Shown here in pieces: positions 1 to 10,900 of a stretch of DNA of 64,000 nucleotides. The stretch spans positions 54,133,521 through 54,197,520 of the forward strand of contig NC_083587.1 in NCBI RefSeq assembly GCF_027579695.1. The letters run 5' to 3'. Position numbers and translations under genes: made by a program. Within the stretch, counting starts at the first letter, position 1, and every line of letters begins with the position of its first letter. Origin of the DNA: Neoarius graeffei (taxonomy: Eukaryota; Chordata; Actinopteri; Siluriformes; Ariidae). Below the pieces are notes generated by a model that saw only the letters and a list, made by a program, of their open reading frames with translations, had not been told where the DNA came from and did not search any database.

Positions 1-553
1 GCTCCAAATCACTCCGCCCAGAACAGCGAGTGCCCTCTGGAGGGTGCGCACTCCGGCCCTGCGCAGCTCACAGAGCGCGCGAGTGAAGCGCACGAGCAGT
101 GATTCGGGACTGAGCCGCTGTGTGTGTGATCCCAGTGCATATTGGGCATGCGCGTCACTTACCACTTGCAAGTGGAAGGATGGCAAGCCTAAAGACAATC
201 ATAACTACACAATGGGCAGTATTTGCATCAGTATTTGCAGTATTTTCATACTTTTATACTCTTTAATGAAAGGTGATACAAGGCGGAAGTCCGCGCCATT
301 TTTCAGCAGTCGCATCACACGACCAACGCCAGCGAATCAGGAAGGTGGATGTCACAGTGACGTTGTCCAATGACGACGTCAGCTAGAGCTCAGCACAGCG
401 TATCCGCGTATCCTCAATGTTTACACAGCACTGGATCAGACACGAACTGGGTTGAATACGTGGACCCTGGCGGATTCCCGTTTCCCGGCGTTTTAATGTG
501 AACGGACAGTACATCCGCGAAGAAAACGAGACAGATACGGTCTAATGTAAACT
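1..553. mobile_element. Harbinger-type MITE, copy A (cut by window edge)
   Basis: Same family as the copies at 9590, 40206 and 42361; about 550 bp of the roughly 700 bp element is inside the window. The right end carries ATACGGTCTAATGTAAAC then TTGGCC, followed by TCA. Short frames in this family are not conserved between copies and look non-coding. The family duplicates 3 bp of the form TNA, as PIF/Harbinger elements do. Confidence 0.8.
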
Positions 554-556
554 TGG

Positions 557-788
557 CCTCAGTTTTAGCACAGCTTAAGTAGCTGGACAGATGGCCTCAC
601 ATTTGTCTCAAGAGTATTCTGGTATATTGGGGAGTTCATCACTGTCTCAGTGACTGCACCTTTCCCAGTAGCTTCAAAACAAGCCTAAATGATCACCCAT
701 CCACCACCATGCTTGACAGTTGGTATGAAGTGTTTATAGTGACAGTCTGTGTTTGCCAAACATGGCACTGTGCATGATGACCAAACAT
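557..788 (-). pseudogene. Tc1-like transposase relic, middle part
   Basis: On the minus strand the decayed frame still reads MFGHHAQCHVW and then a remnant resembling the VKHGGG block of fish Tc1-like transposases, with several stops. It appears to belong to the same old Tc1-like copy as the pieces at 1056-1200, 1815-1951 and 7410-7650, which later insertions have split. Assignment as one copy is an inference from order and strand. Confidence 0.6.
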
Positions 789-1055
789 CTTACAGAAAAA
801 CCACATGAACTTCACATGTGATTTCTCACATGTAAAATATATGGAAAATGTGTTTTTCACATGGGAAACATGTGGTTTTGGCCCAATTTTATGTGAATCA
901 CATGTGGGAATGTTTTACACATATGGTAACATGTTTTCCACATGTGCTCTACATGGTAACACATGTTACAAAATCTGATACCATGTATTCCACATGTTAC
1001 CACATGTGGTAACATGTGAAATACATGGGAAATTCATGTGTTTTTTCTGTAAGGA
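789..1055. mobile_element. CACATG-rich MITE with inverted ends
   Basis: Ends are CTTACAGAAAAACCACATGA and its near reverse complement finishing TTTTTTCTGTAAG. The interior is built from many variants of CACATG, CATGTG and GTTACCACATG, so it can fold on itself along most of its length. It interrupts the Tc1-like relic. There is no coding frame and the superfamily is unknown. Confidence 0.7.
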
Positions 1056-1200
1056 AAGGATAATGTTCCTGAACTTTTGTGGTTTGCTCCATATTCTTTT
1101 TGGAGCGAAGGGACCTTTTCCGAGCTACCATTGTCATACTTGTTTGGCTTTTTTCTGATTCTGCTGTCATGAACATAAAAATTGAATACGCTTACAGAAG

Positions 1201-1580
1201 GGGTGGCATGGTGGTGTAGTGGTTAGCGCTGTCGCCTCACAGCAAGAAGGTCTGGGTTCGAGCCCCGTGGTTAGCAAGGGCCTTTCTGTGCGGAGTTTGC
1301 ATGTTCTCCCCGTGTCCGTGTGGGTTTCCTCCGGGTGCTCCGGTTTCCCCCACAGTCCAAAGACATGCAGGTTAGGTTAACTGGTGACTCTAAATTGACC
1401 GTAGGTGTGAATGTGAGTGTGAATGGTTGTCTGTGTCTATGTGTCAGCCCTGTGATGACCTGGCGACTTGTCCAGGGTGTACCCTGCCTTTTGCCTGTAG
1501 TCAGCTGGGATAGGCTCCAGCTTGCCTGCGACCCTGTAGAACAGGATAAAGTGGCTAGAGATAATGAGATGAGATGAGAC
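1201..1580 (+). mobile_element. tRNA-derived SINE, copy 1, full length
   Basis: Begins GGGTGGCATGGTGGTGTAGT (A-box-like) and has the B-box-like GGTTCGAGCCC at 1255-1265. The tRNA-related head is followed by a conserved body and a tail of ATGAG repeats. Target duplication CTTACAGAAG on the left matches CTTACAGAG on the right. Thirteen copies or parts of this family lie in the window. Confidence 0.85.
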
Positions 1581-1711
1581 ACTTACAGAGGACATGGCTC
1601 AAACCCAGAACCTTCTTGTTATGAGGCAACAGTGCTAACCACTACATTTCAGTACACTTGCAAATCAACATCTGAATGGCTAAAGAATAAAAAAAATTAA
1701 GTTGTTGGAAT

Positions 1712-1814
1712 GGGGTGGCACAGTGGTTAGCACTGTCACCTCACAGCAAGAAGGTTCTGTGTTTGAGCCCAGTGGCTGACAGGGGCCTTTCTGTGTGGAG
1801 TTTACATGTTCTCA
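1712..1814 (+). mobile_element. tRNA-derived SINE, copy 2, head only
   Basis: Only the first roughly 100 bp of the family are present (A and B box region, then the GGGCCTTTCTGTGTGGAG stretch). Divergence from the other copies is higher, so this is an old truncated copy. Confidence 0.7.
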
Positions 1815-1951
1815 GAGGTCTGTAGGTCACATGAGATAGCTCTTGGGGCTTTCTTTATATCTTTGAGCATTAAACAGTCTGAATTTGGACTGAATTTGCT
1901 GGGACACCCACTCCTGGGAAGATTAGCAACTGTCTTGAAGGCTCTTTTGTA
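1815..1951 (-). pseudogene. Tc1-like transposase relic, N-terminal part
   Basis: The minus strand reads KTVANLPRSGCPSKFSPNSD, the linker between the two helix-turn-helix domains of a widespread fish Tc1-like transposase. The frame is cut at 1951 by the pogo-like element and sequence of the same relic resumes near 7410. Confidence 0.75.
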
Positions 1952-2180
1952 GGGAGAGTGGGGCACAATGAGACAAAAAAATTTCAGATCAGCACATACT
2001 TGTACATTATGAGAGCAAAGCACTGTAACTTATGCCACATAATAAATGGGTGGTCTCCTTCATTATAGGGCATGCTACTTGCTTTGTTCTTGCACAGTTA
2101 GATTCAAGAAAACTTTTTTATAAACCTGCAAACTGTCTCATTGTACCCCATGACTGGGGCACATTGAGACATCCAATATA

Positions 2181-3822
2181 AAGTTAGGTCCATAAATATT
2201 TGGACAGAGGCAACATTTTTCTAATTTTGGTTCTGTACATTACCACAATGAATTTTGAACAAAACAATTCAGATGCAGTTGAAGTTCAGACTTTCAGTTT
2301 TGATTCAGTGGGTTGAACAAAATGATTGCATAAAAATGTGAGGAACTAAAGCATTTTTTAAACACAATCCCTTCATTTCAGGGGCTTAAAAGTAATTGGA
2401 CAAATTAAATAATTGTAAATAAAATGTTCATTTCTAATACTTGGTCGAAAACCCTTTGTTGGCAATGACTGCCTGAAGTCTTGAACTCATGGACATCACC
2501 AGACACTGTGTTTCCTCCTTTTTAATGCTCTGCCAGGCCTTTACTGCAGCGGTTTTCAGTTGCTGTTTGTTTGTGGGCCTTTCTGTCTGAAGTTTAGTCT
2601 TTAACAAGTGAAATGCATGCTCAATTGGGTTGAGATCAGGTGACTGACTTGGCCATTCAAGAATATTCCACTTCTTTGCTTTTATAAACTCCTGGGTTGC
2701 TTTGGCTTTATGTTTTGGGTCATTGTCCATCTGTATTATGAAATGCTGACCAATCAGTTTGGCTGCATTTGGCTGGATTTGAGCACACAGTATGTCTCTG
2801 AATACCTCAGAATTCATCTGGCTGCTTCTGTCCTGTGTCACATCATCAATAAATACTAGTGACCCAGTGCCACTGGCAGCCATGCATGCCCAAGCCATCA
2901 CACTGCCTCCGCCGTGTTTTACAGATGATGCGGTATGCTTTGGATCATGAGCTGTACCACACCTTTGCCATACTTTTTTCTTTCCATCATTCTGGTAGAG
3001 GTTGATCTTGGTTTCATCTGTCCAAAGAATGTTCTTCCAGAACTGTGCTGGCTTTTTTAGATGTTTTTTAGCAAAGTCCAATCTAGCCTTTTTATTCTTG
3101 AGGCTTATGAGTGGCTTGCACCGTGCAGTGAACCCTCTGTATTTACTTTCATACAGTCTTCTCTTTATGGTAGATTTGGATATTGATACGCCTACTTCCT
3201 GGAGAGTGTTGTTCACTTGGTTGGCTGTTGTGAAGGGGTTTCTCTTCACCATGGAAATTATTCTGCGATCATCCACCACTGTTGTCTTCTGTGGGCGTCC
3301 AGGTCTTTTTGCATTGATGAGTTCACCAGTGCTTTCTTTCTTTCTCAGAATGTACCAAACTGTAGATTTTGCCACTCCTAATATTGTAGCAATTTCTCGG
3401 ATGGGTTTTTTCTGTTTTCGCAGCTTAAGGATGGCTTGTTTCACCTGCATGGAAAGCTCCTTTGACCGCATGTTTTTTTCACAGCAAAATCTTCCAAATG
3501 CAAGCACCACACCTCAAATCAACTCCAGGCCTTTTATCTGCTTAATTGAGAATGACATAACGAAGGAATTGCCCACACCTGCCCATGAAATAGCCTTTGA
3601 GTCAATTGTCCAATTACTTTTGGTCCCTTTAAAAACAGGGTGGCACATGTTAAGGAGCTGAAACTCCTAAACCCTTCATCCAATTTTAATGTGGATACCC
3701 TCAAATGAAAGCTGAAAGTCTGGACTTTATGTCCATTATATAACTATAACTTGAATATGTTTCAGTAAACAGGTAAAAAAAGAAAATTTGTGTCAGTGTC
3801 CAAATATATATGGACCTAACTG
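2181..3822 (-). mobile_element. Complete Tc1-like transposon, 1642 bp
   Basis: Ends: TTAGGTCCATAAATATTTGG at the left and the matching reverse complement ending TATGGACCTAACTG at the right, flanked by TA at 2179-2180 and 3823-3824. It carries a single uninterrupted transposase frame on the minus strand. It sits inside the pogo-like element, so it is younger than that insertion. Confidence 0.9.
2434..3510 (-). CDS. Tc1-like transposase, uninterrupted DDE protein
   Basis: Cut-and-paste transposase. The frame is 358 codons; the natural start is probably Met14 (MRSKELSMQVKQAILKLRKQ), giving 345 residues, normal for the family. In order: first helix-turn-helix (residues about 20-70), GRPR-like AT hook KRPGRPQKT, second helix-turn-helix (about 90-135), then the catalytic core with D in ILWTDETK, D in IIQMDNDPKH and E in SPDLNPIEH, plus the glycine-rich VKHGGGSVMAW. 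The spacing between the second D and the E is close to the 34 residues of Tc1 elements. No stop, frameshift or missing catalytic residue was seen. With intact-looking ends this copy may be mobile or very recently so, in contrast with the broken relative at 47058. A BLASTN of the ends against other copies would show how close it is to the family consensus. Confidence 0.92.
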   Translation of the reverse strand: MVLAFGRFCCEKNMRSKELSMQVKQAILKLRKQKKPIREIATILGVAKSTVWYILRKKESTGELINAKRPGRPQKTTVVDDRRIISMVKRNPFTTANQVNNTLQEVGVSISKSTIKRRLYESKYRGFTARCKPLISLKNKKARLDFAKKHLKKPAQFWKNILWTDETKINLYQNDGKKKVWQRCGTAHDPKHTASSVKHGGGSVMAWACMAASGTGSLVFIDDVTQDRSSQMNSEVFRDILCAQIQPNAAKLIGQHFIIQMDNDPKHKAKATQEFIKAKKWNILEWPSQSPDLNPIEHAFHLLKTKLQTERPTNKQQLKTAAVKAWQSIKKEETQCLVMSMSSRLQAVIANKGFSTKY

Positions 3823-3921
3823 TATGCCATCATTTTTATGCAGAAATACTTAATCAATCTAATGGAAACTCTCAGAAAGACAAAAACCAAATGCAACAGA
3901 CTATTATCTACTTCGAAGTAA

Positions 3922-4250
3922 TCTCATCTCATTATCTCTAGCCACTTTATCCTGTTCTACAGGGTTGCAGGCAAGCTGGAGCCTATCCCAGCTGACTACA
4001 GGCCAAAGGCAGTGTACACCCTGGACAAGTCACCAGGTCATCACAGGGCTGACACATAGACACAGACAACCATTCACGCTCAATTTAGAGTCACCAGTTA
4101 ACCTAACCTGCATGTCTTTGGACTGTGGGGGAAACCCACACAGACAACATGCAAACTCCACACAGAAAGGCCCTCGCCGGCCACAGGACTCGAACCCGGA
4201 CCTTCTTGCTGTGAGACGACAGCGCTAACCACTACACCACCGTGCCGCCC
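3922..4250 (-). mobile_element. tRNA-derived SINE, copy 3
   Basis: Full-length minus-strand copy with a 13-bp target duplication, TACTTCGAAGTAA before and TACTTCAAAGTAA after. It is inserted in the pogo-like element just beyond the Tc1-like copy. Part of the body (the GGAGCACCCGGAGGA stretch) is deleted. Confidence 0.85.
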
Positions 4251-4487
4251 TACTTCAAAGTAATGATTTATTCAAAAAATAAACTTTCAAAACAAAGCAA
4301 ACCTGCAATTAGGTTAACTAACAAAAACTCTTTGTCATTTTTGACATGGAAAAATAACGTCCAAAATACTGCAAAGTTTCTTGCACACTAATTTTTGATA
4401 CCAGTAATTAAAGATAACCAACAATAGAACAGTTTGGCAATCTTTCTATATTAATGCACAGCTTTGTAGAAATGACATGCTGTTAAT

Positions 4488-5815
4488 CTAACGAATTTCA
4501 ATACTGCCAAATTCAACCTCGAAGGAGTAGTGTGATTGCTGCCTTTTAGTGCTGCCAAAGAATTTAGGCTGAGGTAATATCATCTTGATTACCCCTTCCT
4601 CAACAACCTCTATCTTAGGGACATTTGGAAGCACAAATTTTCCAAGCATTTTTTCACTTGGTTTGAGAAAACTGATCTCATAATCCTGACCATCACCCTT
4701 GTTTTTCAACACCTTTCCAATGTAATAGACTTTCCTCTCCTTCTTGTCAGTTGTGAATTCTGTCAGCACATAGTCGCCTTCTTGGACTTCACCAGTAAAC
4801 TCTTTTTCTGGATCAAACTTTCTGAAGGCTTCTTTGCTGTATTCCTCGCTATCATCAAGAATTGGCTCTTCACTGGCGTTTGAGTCGGAGTCAGATGGAG
4901 CGCTGGAGATAACGTCCTGGTCTTCAGGAAGCAGCTTTCGTTTAGCTTGGCATTCCTTCACTTTGGCTCTTTTCTCCTTCATGGTGTGTGGGATAGATTT
5001 GGACCTCTTCAAAGCAAGAATATCTTTTTTCTGGTGTGTCTGTAGCAATCATGCTTTTGCCTTTAGCACGAGACTTTGTGTTCTCCTTTCTCATGGGAGC
5101 CTTCGGAAACCCTTTGAAGACTTCCAGGGGAGAAAATGAGCAGGATGGACGAGAACCTTGAGAGGAGCTTGGCTGTTCTTTCTCATTATGAGCATTAAAG
5201 GATGTTGCCCTAGATAAACTGCATCCTTCTGGTGTGCGGAGAGACAGCCTTGGATGTCGTTTCATAAAACCAGTGTACCAGTCTATACCAGCAGCTTCTT
5301 CATCGGCCCATTTCTCTGGACACTTGATTTCATTGACCTTGGCCATTTCATATGCAAGGCGTCGACACTCGAGACTTGTCAATCCATAGTACATCTTCGA
5401 GGCAGTTACGATATACTCAGCTAATGAGGCTTCTTGATCTTTTGTGAAAACTTGCCGACAAGCATAGTTAGGGCACATTCAAACCACCTGTCCAGGGTGC
5501 TGCTTTTTTAATTTTTTTTACATACCTGGAATTGAGAATATCAGCATAAGTGATTCAAAAGCTTTCCAAATATTGTTCTATTGACAAAGTATCCTAAAAT
5601 CAAAAACTCAGGCTGTAACTTTCATGGGTGAAATTTGAAAAAAGATCACAATAATTATAAGCTGAAATTTTATAGAGTATGATAGTAATTTGTTCATATT
5701 TGTTCATACCTGGCCAGTGTTTGGAATGAGAGACCTTTTTGTTCTGCTGCCTTCTGCAGGCTCATGCCATTTTCAACAAGCTGTACAGCCTCTTTCATTA
5801 TTTCTGCACGAAATA
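4488..5815 (-). pseudogene. Pogo/CENP-B-type transposase relic lacking its catalytic core
   Basis: Exon 1 (about 5815-5710) reads TTRGLFRAEIMKEAVQLVEN then GMSLQKAAEQKGLSFQTLAR, a psq-type helix-turn-helix, ending in a GT donor. After an intron the frame resumes near 5530 (YVKK) and, past a frameshift and a TGA, continues MCPNYACRQVFTKDQEASLA to LSLRTPEGCSLSRATSFN, a CENP-B-type second helix-turn-helix. The DDE core expected next is missing: the frame passes straight to a Ser-rich stretch, a Lys-rich linker, and then (second frame, 5048-4488) an acidic segment and a C-terminal region with GDYVLTEFTTDKKERKVYYI. A further frameshift lies near 5040. The product cannot be an active transposase. 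A domesticated role is possible but nothing supports it. Confidence 0.75.
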
Positions 5816-5849
5816 AACCTCGAGTTGTTTTTCGTTGTCAATTCCTCAT

Positions 5850-6144
5850 GACTACGGGCGAAAGGCGGGGTACACACTGGACAAGTCATCAGGTCATCAC
5901 AGGGCTGACAGAGAGACAAACAACCATTCACACTCACACCTACAGTCAATTTAGAGCCACCAATTAGCCTAACCTGCATATCTTTGGACTGTGGAGGAAA
6001 CCGGAGCACCCAAAGGAAACCCACGCAGACACGGGGAGAACATGCAAACTCCACACAGAAAGGCTCTCATCGGCCGCTGGGCTCTAACCCAGGACCTTCT
6101 TGCTATGAGGCGACAGTGCTAACCACTACACCACCATGCCGCCC
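5850..6144 (-). mobile_element. tRNA-derived SINE, copy 4, tail lost
   Basis: Minus-strand copy missing the tail end of the family (it starts at the ACTACGGGCG block). It lies immediately upstream of the pogo-like transposase exon 1. Confidence 0.75.
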
Positions 6145-6628
6145 CAGAACATTTCCATAATTGCCTATTATATAAAAGAAAACTCTATTTCATATTTGAT
6201 TGGGGTACAGTGAGATGGTCTGGGGCACTATGAGACAACTTTGCCTCACTGTGCCCCACACCATATGATCAACTTCAAAATGGTTGCTTCACAAAATGTC
6301 ACACCAACAAGGCAAACTGTTGTTTTGGCTTTTGTTACAAATATTTTAGTTCCTTCAACAGCACCTGTAACTCTGGCAATTCCCTTTTACTTCGTAGATA
6401 TTCTACATAACACAGAAGTTGGAAATTTTACTTTCGGACATGAAAATCGGCAAAATTTCACCCGCCTTCCTTGGATGCCGGCCACTTCCTTGTAGTTTGG
6501 CAAAGAGAGGGACAGGAGTAACTCTTATCTTATGAGGTAGATGGCAGCACGACAGCACCTGCAATTCTGGCCAAAAAGACAATGTCTCATTGTGCCCCCT
6601 ATCTCAATGTGCCCCACTCTCCCTAAAC

Positions 6629-7401
6629 CAGACCTGGGCATTTTACGGCCCGCGGGCCGCATCCGGCCCTTTGGTTCATTCTGACCGGCCCGCGTAAGGT
6701 TAATTAGAAATTACAAAATAAACGTATTTTCTAATTTTACCTCATGCATGGACTGAATGTGCATTGCTTTTTATTTTGAAGTTGTGTTCAACAAAAACGC
6801 AATGTGCGCGACATGAACATGACATGAAATCCCACGAAACCTAATCCTGCAATAACTACTTCCGTAATTTGTCCAGACCAACCACAAACTTGTACGTCAT
6901 CCTTCAAACGGTCCAGCCAATCACATAGTGTGACGTCACCAGCAGGCACCAGAGCCCGAGTCGATCTGTAGATCTGATACCTACACCGAATCGACGTTGT
7001 TGCGAGCAGGTCACATGAGGTGATTAGACTACAAATGTGGGCATCATTATTATAATATGATGTATCTTGCTTGATATTTGGAGTAGAAAGACAATATTGT
7101 GATGTCTTTATTGTGTTTTGGGGTGAATGTGACTGGAAAAAAAAAGGTACAAATGTTCACATTTTGTTAACCATTGTTTTGGGAAATTTGATTGAATAAA
7201 TTAAATTTTTTTGTAAGGCAACCTCGTTTTTTCCATACTCTTACCAGTCTTAGCAGCTTGTAAAAACAATTTTATTTACTGCTTTATATAAAGAAATACA
7301 ATTAATATTATGCAGAATTTAGTTCAGCCTTTTGGTCCGGCCCTCCACAAAATTTTCTGTTTCTCATGTGGCCCCATGGAAAAAATAATTGCCCACCCCT
7401 G
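6629..7401. mobile_element. Non-autonomous hAT element, 773 bp
   Basis: Ends CAGACCTGGGCA and TGCCCACCCCTG are inverted, and subterminal GGCCCGCGGGCC-type stretches are typical of hAT. The 8-bp target duplication CCCTAAAC lies at 6621-6628 and 7402-7409. The duplicated bases include the last three bases of the pogo-like element and its TA, so hAT landed exactly on that junction. No transposase frame. Confidence 0.88.
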
Positions 7402-7409
7402 CCCTAAAC

Positions 7410-7650
7410 AATCCTTCTTACTATAGAATGGTGAATTTCAAACTGTTTGGACCCTTCCCAAATTGATGAGCAGCATCAGTTGCTTCTCTGAGGTCAGGAC
7501 TGATGTCCTTTGTTCTTGGCATGACTTAGATACACACCTGAGTGTTCCAATGCTACACTGTCATAAGCTCTGCTTTTATTTAGGTAATCACGCTTCTTGG
7601 TGATGAACTAATCTTGTGCATTTCATTAGTAATGTGAATGAACAAATGAA
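7410..7650 (-). pseudogene. Tc1-like relic, 5' end piece
   Basis: Continues the relic broken at 1951: joining the two flanks around the TA gives the run TTGTAAACAATCC that is expected of the fish Tc1-like family. On the minus strand it covers the leader and first codons (compare CTTGGCATGA near 7518). Heavily decayed. Confidence 0.55.
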
Positions 7651-7866
7651 AATTTTTTTTGGTCACCTGAGGTTATTTGTTTCTTGACAGAATTTGGTGA
7701 AGACCATACAATTGTCATTTACAGTAGTTGCTGATGAATAAAAACATAGACTTAAAGGACGGTGTAGTTTCTTTTTCCAACGACATTTAAATAGCCACAC
7801 ATATAGTAACAAGAGCAAAAAGAGGAAAAAAGGATGCTGGTACTCAATATTTTGACAAATAACATA

Positions 7867-7872
7867 TTTATT
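7867..7872 (-). terminator. Poly(A) signal of fabp10a
   Basis: AATAAA on the minus strand, 50 bp after the TGA stop of fabp10a. It implies a very short 3' UTR, as is common in FABP genes. Confidence 0.6.
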
Positions 7873-7921
7873 TAAATAGATGGCATGTGAACTGGAGAGA
7901 TTTTCAGCAGGCCAAGTCACA

Positions 7922-10900
7922 TCACAGCTTTTTACTCTTCCTGACCATGGTAGTTCCTCCTGCAGTCAGAGTCTGAGGGGAAGAGAGAGAGAGAGAGAGT
8001 ACCCGATATGTGGGAATACATTAACATGTGAAAGTTCACTTCCTTTTAAATACTGCTTTTGAAGATAACTAAAACTCCTGCAGTCCATGTAAGTAAGGAG
8101 CATAAAATGCAATAATATTAAAAGGTACAGTTTGTAATGTTAAAAGTGTTTCTGTTCCTACTATAATATCATTTTAATGGTAGCTTAGAATAAATGTGAT
8201 TCATAATTTTGCCATGCAATACGTTTGACTAATATCTTCACTTTAGGCTTCTACTTATATTATTATCATTTCTGACCCAGAAATGAGCTCCGCTCCCAAC
8301 CAGAGTGAAGCCGCTCATCTCTTTTCACCTTTTCCTTGACAGAAATCTTACGAGGTATACATAGTTTGAACAAACCGGGTAGGATCGCTGAGGTCGAAGG
8401 GGAAGGCTTGTCAGTATTTTCATCGCAATTGCAGTTAATCTAACAGGCAGCAAAGAGCTCTAAAAATTACACATTGCTCCTTTAATATGTAAGCATCCAG
8501 ATCTGTGTTTGTAGTGTTTGTTCCAGATACACACCTCAATCATCTCTCCATCCTTGATCTCCTGCTTGTGTGAGAACTTGTCTGAATCACAGATGAGCTT
8601 GCCTCCCTCCAGCCTCACAATGCACTTAAAGGAACGCAGATGTGAGATGTGTTCAATATCACAGAGACGTTAGAACATCAGGACACACTGACCTGCAGAC
8701 GTTTATCTCTTATTATGTCATATACACATAAATCCACTTACAGCTAATTAGCAAGGCTTTATAAGAGATAAATCAGGTGTGATCTAGAGGATGATGAACT
8801 AGCTGTACTAAATTACTGGATTCATATTTGATATCAACGTATACTCATTTGAGTGGTCAAACTGTACATAAAATAGGGGAGAGTGGATTCAAACAACAAA
8901 GTGATTTGGGGACATAGCTACATTTACCTCATGTTTTACCTCAAGGAAAAAGTCTAACTTAGCAGTCAGAACAAACTCATTGTCTAATTTATTTTTCTTA
9001 TCCTGGCTATGTTAGAATGTTGCTCCACAGAGAAAAAAATTGCCCCCTTATAAAATAAGTTGTAAGCTAGCTAGCTAGCCTGCCAGCCTAAAGATAATTA
9101 GCTAGAAAGGTAGCCTACAATAGTTAGCTAGTGAGCCAGCTTCCTCATGTAATAGCCCAAGGAAAGACAGAAGATCAGGTTATAATGTTTACCATTTTGA
9201 AGATTATTAATAGACAATTTAAGGAATGTACACTACCGTTCAAAAGTTTGGGGTCACTTTGAAATTTCCTTATTTTTGAAAGAAAAGCACTGTTCTTTTC
9301 AATGAAGATCACTTTAAACTAATCAGAAATCCACTCTATACATTGCTAATGTGGTAAATGACTATTCTAGCTGCAAATGTCTGGTTTTTGGTGCAATATC
9401 TCCATAGGTGTATAGAGGCCCATTTCCAGCAACTATCACTCCAGTGTTCTAATGGTACAATGTGTTTGCTCATTGCCTCAGAAGGCTAATGGATGATTAG
9501 AAAACCCTTGTACAATCATGTTAGCACAGCTGAAAACAGTTTAGCTCTTTAGAGAAGCTATAAAACTGACCTTCCTTTGAACAGATTGAGGCTACGTTTA
9601 CATTAGACCGTATCTGTCTCGTTTTCTTCGCGGATGCACTGTCCGTTTATATTAAACCGCCTGGAAACGCCGGGAAACGGGAATCCGCCAGGGTCCACGT
9701 ATTCAATCCAGATCGTGTCAGCTCCGGTGCTGTGTAAACATTGAGAATACGCGGATACGCTGTGCTGAGCTCTAGCTGGCGTCTCATTGGACAACGTCAC
9801 TGTGACATCCACCTTCCTGATTCGCTGGCGTTGGTCATGTGACGCGACTGCTGAAAAACGGCGTGGACTTCCGCCTTGTATCACCTTTCATTAAAGAGTA
9901 TAAAAGTATGAAAATACTGCAAATACTGATGAAAATACTGCCCATTGTGTAGTTATGATTGTCTTTAGGCTTGCCATCCTTCCACTTGCAAGTGGTAAGT
10001 GATATGCGCTGGGATCACACACACAGCGGCTCAGTCCCGAATCACAGCTTGTTCACTTCACTCGCGTGCTCTGTGAGCTGCGCAAGGCCGGAGTGCGCAC
10101 CCTCCAGAGGGCACTCGCTGTTCAGGGCGGAGTGATTTGGAGCGCAGGATGCCTGCGGAGCCGAGCATATCCGTGTATTGGCGTTGCTGTGTGCACGCAA
10201 ATCGTGTATTGGTGTTGCTGTGTGCACACTAATCGTTTTAAAAACGTTAATCTGATGATCCGCTGATACGGTCTAATGTAAACATGGGCTGAGTTTCTGG
10301 AGCATCACATTTGTGGGGTCGATTAAATGCTCAAAATGGCCAGAAAAATGTCTTGACTATATTTTCTATTCATTTTACAACTTATGGTGGTAAATAAAAG
10401 TGTGACTTTTCATGGAAAACACAAAATTGTCTGGGTGACCCCAAACTTTTGAACGGTAGTGTATAAAAGGGAGTGGAAAAAGGACAGGAATTTTACAAAA
10501 AGGATATGGGTTTTTGTTGTTGTTGCTGCACAAATAGCTGCACAAATCGAGCATCTTTTTTTCCAAGAAAATAGTGTTAAAGTTCTCTTTAGTGGCAATC
10601 CTGAGAGTTGAACTCACAACCTTCTGGTCATAAGCACTTATATCCACTGCCCTGGATCAAGTTTTTTTTTTAAATTAATTTATTTTTATTGGTAGTCTTA
10701 ACCAACTAACCCATACACCAAATGATATTTGGATAAACTATCAGTGATAAACTGATCAAGTGATTGGAAATACCTTGAGCTTCTTTCCATCCATGGTGGT
10801 GATTTCAGTTTCCTTTCCAATGGTAAAGGAATTAGTGACCGTTTTTCCAGGGGTCTTTGAGGTGACGACGAAGTCATGCCCTGTCTGTTGGATCTCTGTT

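Larger units (their letters stand above)
1952..6623. mobile_element. Pogo-like (Tc1/mariner) DNA transposon, 4.67 kb, host to three insertions
   Basis: Terminal inverted repeats GGGAGAGTGGGGCACAATGA (left) and its near reverse complement ending GTGCCCCACTCTCCC (right). TA flanks both ends (1950-1951 and 6624-6625). The interior repeats the GGGGCAC-type motif. It carries a broken transposase gene on the minus strand (5811-4488), a complete Tc1-like element (2181-3822) and two SINEs (3922-4250, 5850-6144). The TA duplication and the CENP-B-type DNA-binding protein support pogo placement. Confidence 0.8.

Noticed and set aside
3002-3661. 219-codon frame on the plus strand
   Set aside because: It lies opposite the Tc1-like transposase and has no domain; it is the antisense shadow of a conserved coding region.
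4488-5478. Domesticated pogo-derived host gene
   Set aside because: Although about 500 codons are mostly open, there is a frameshift in each half, an in-frame TGA, and the catalytic core is lost; the copy is still within its terminal repeats.
9603-10266. Open frames of 60-110 codons within the Harbinger MITEs (also at 44-373, 40229-40906, 42374-43038)
   Set aside because: They recur because the MITE is repeated, occur on both strands over the same bases, and show no conserved domain or codon bias.
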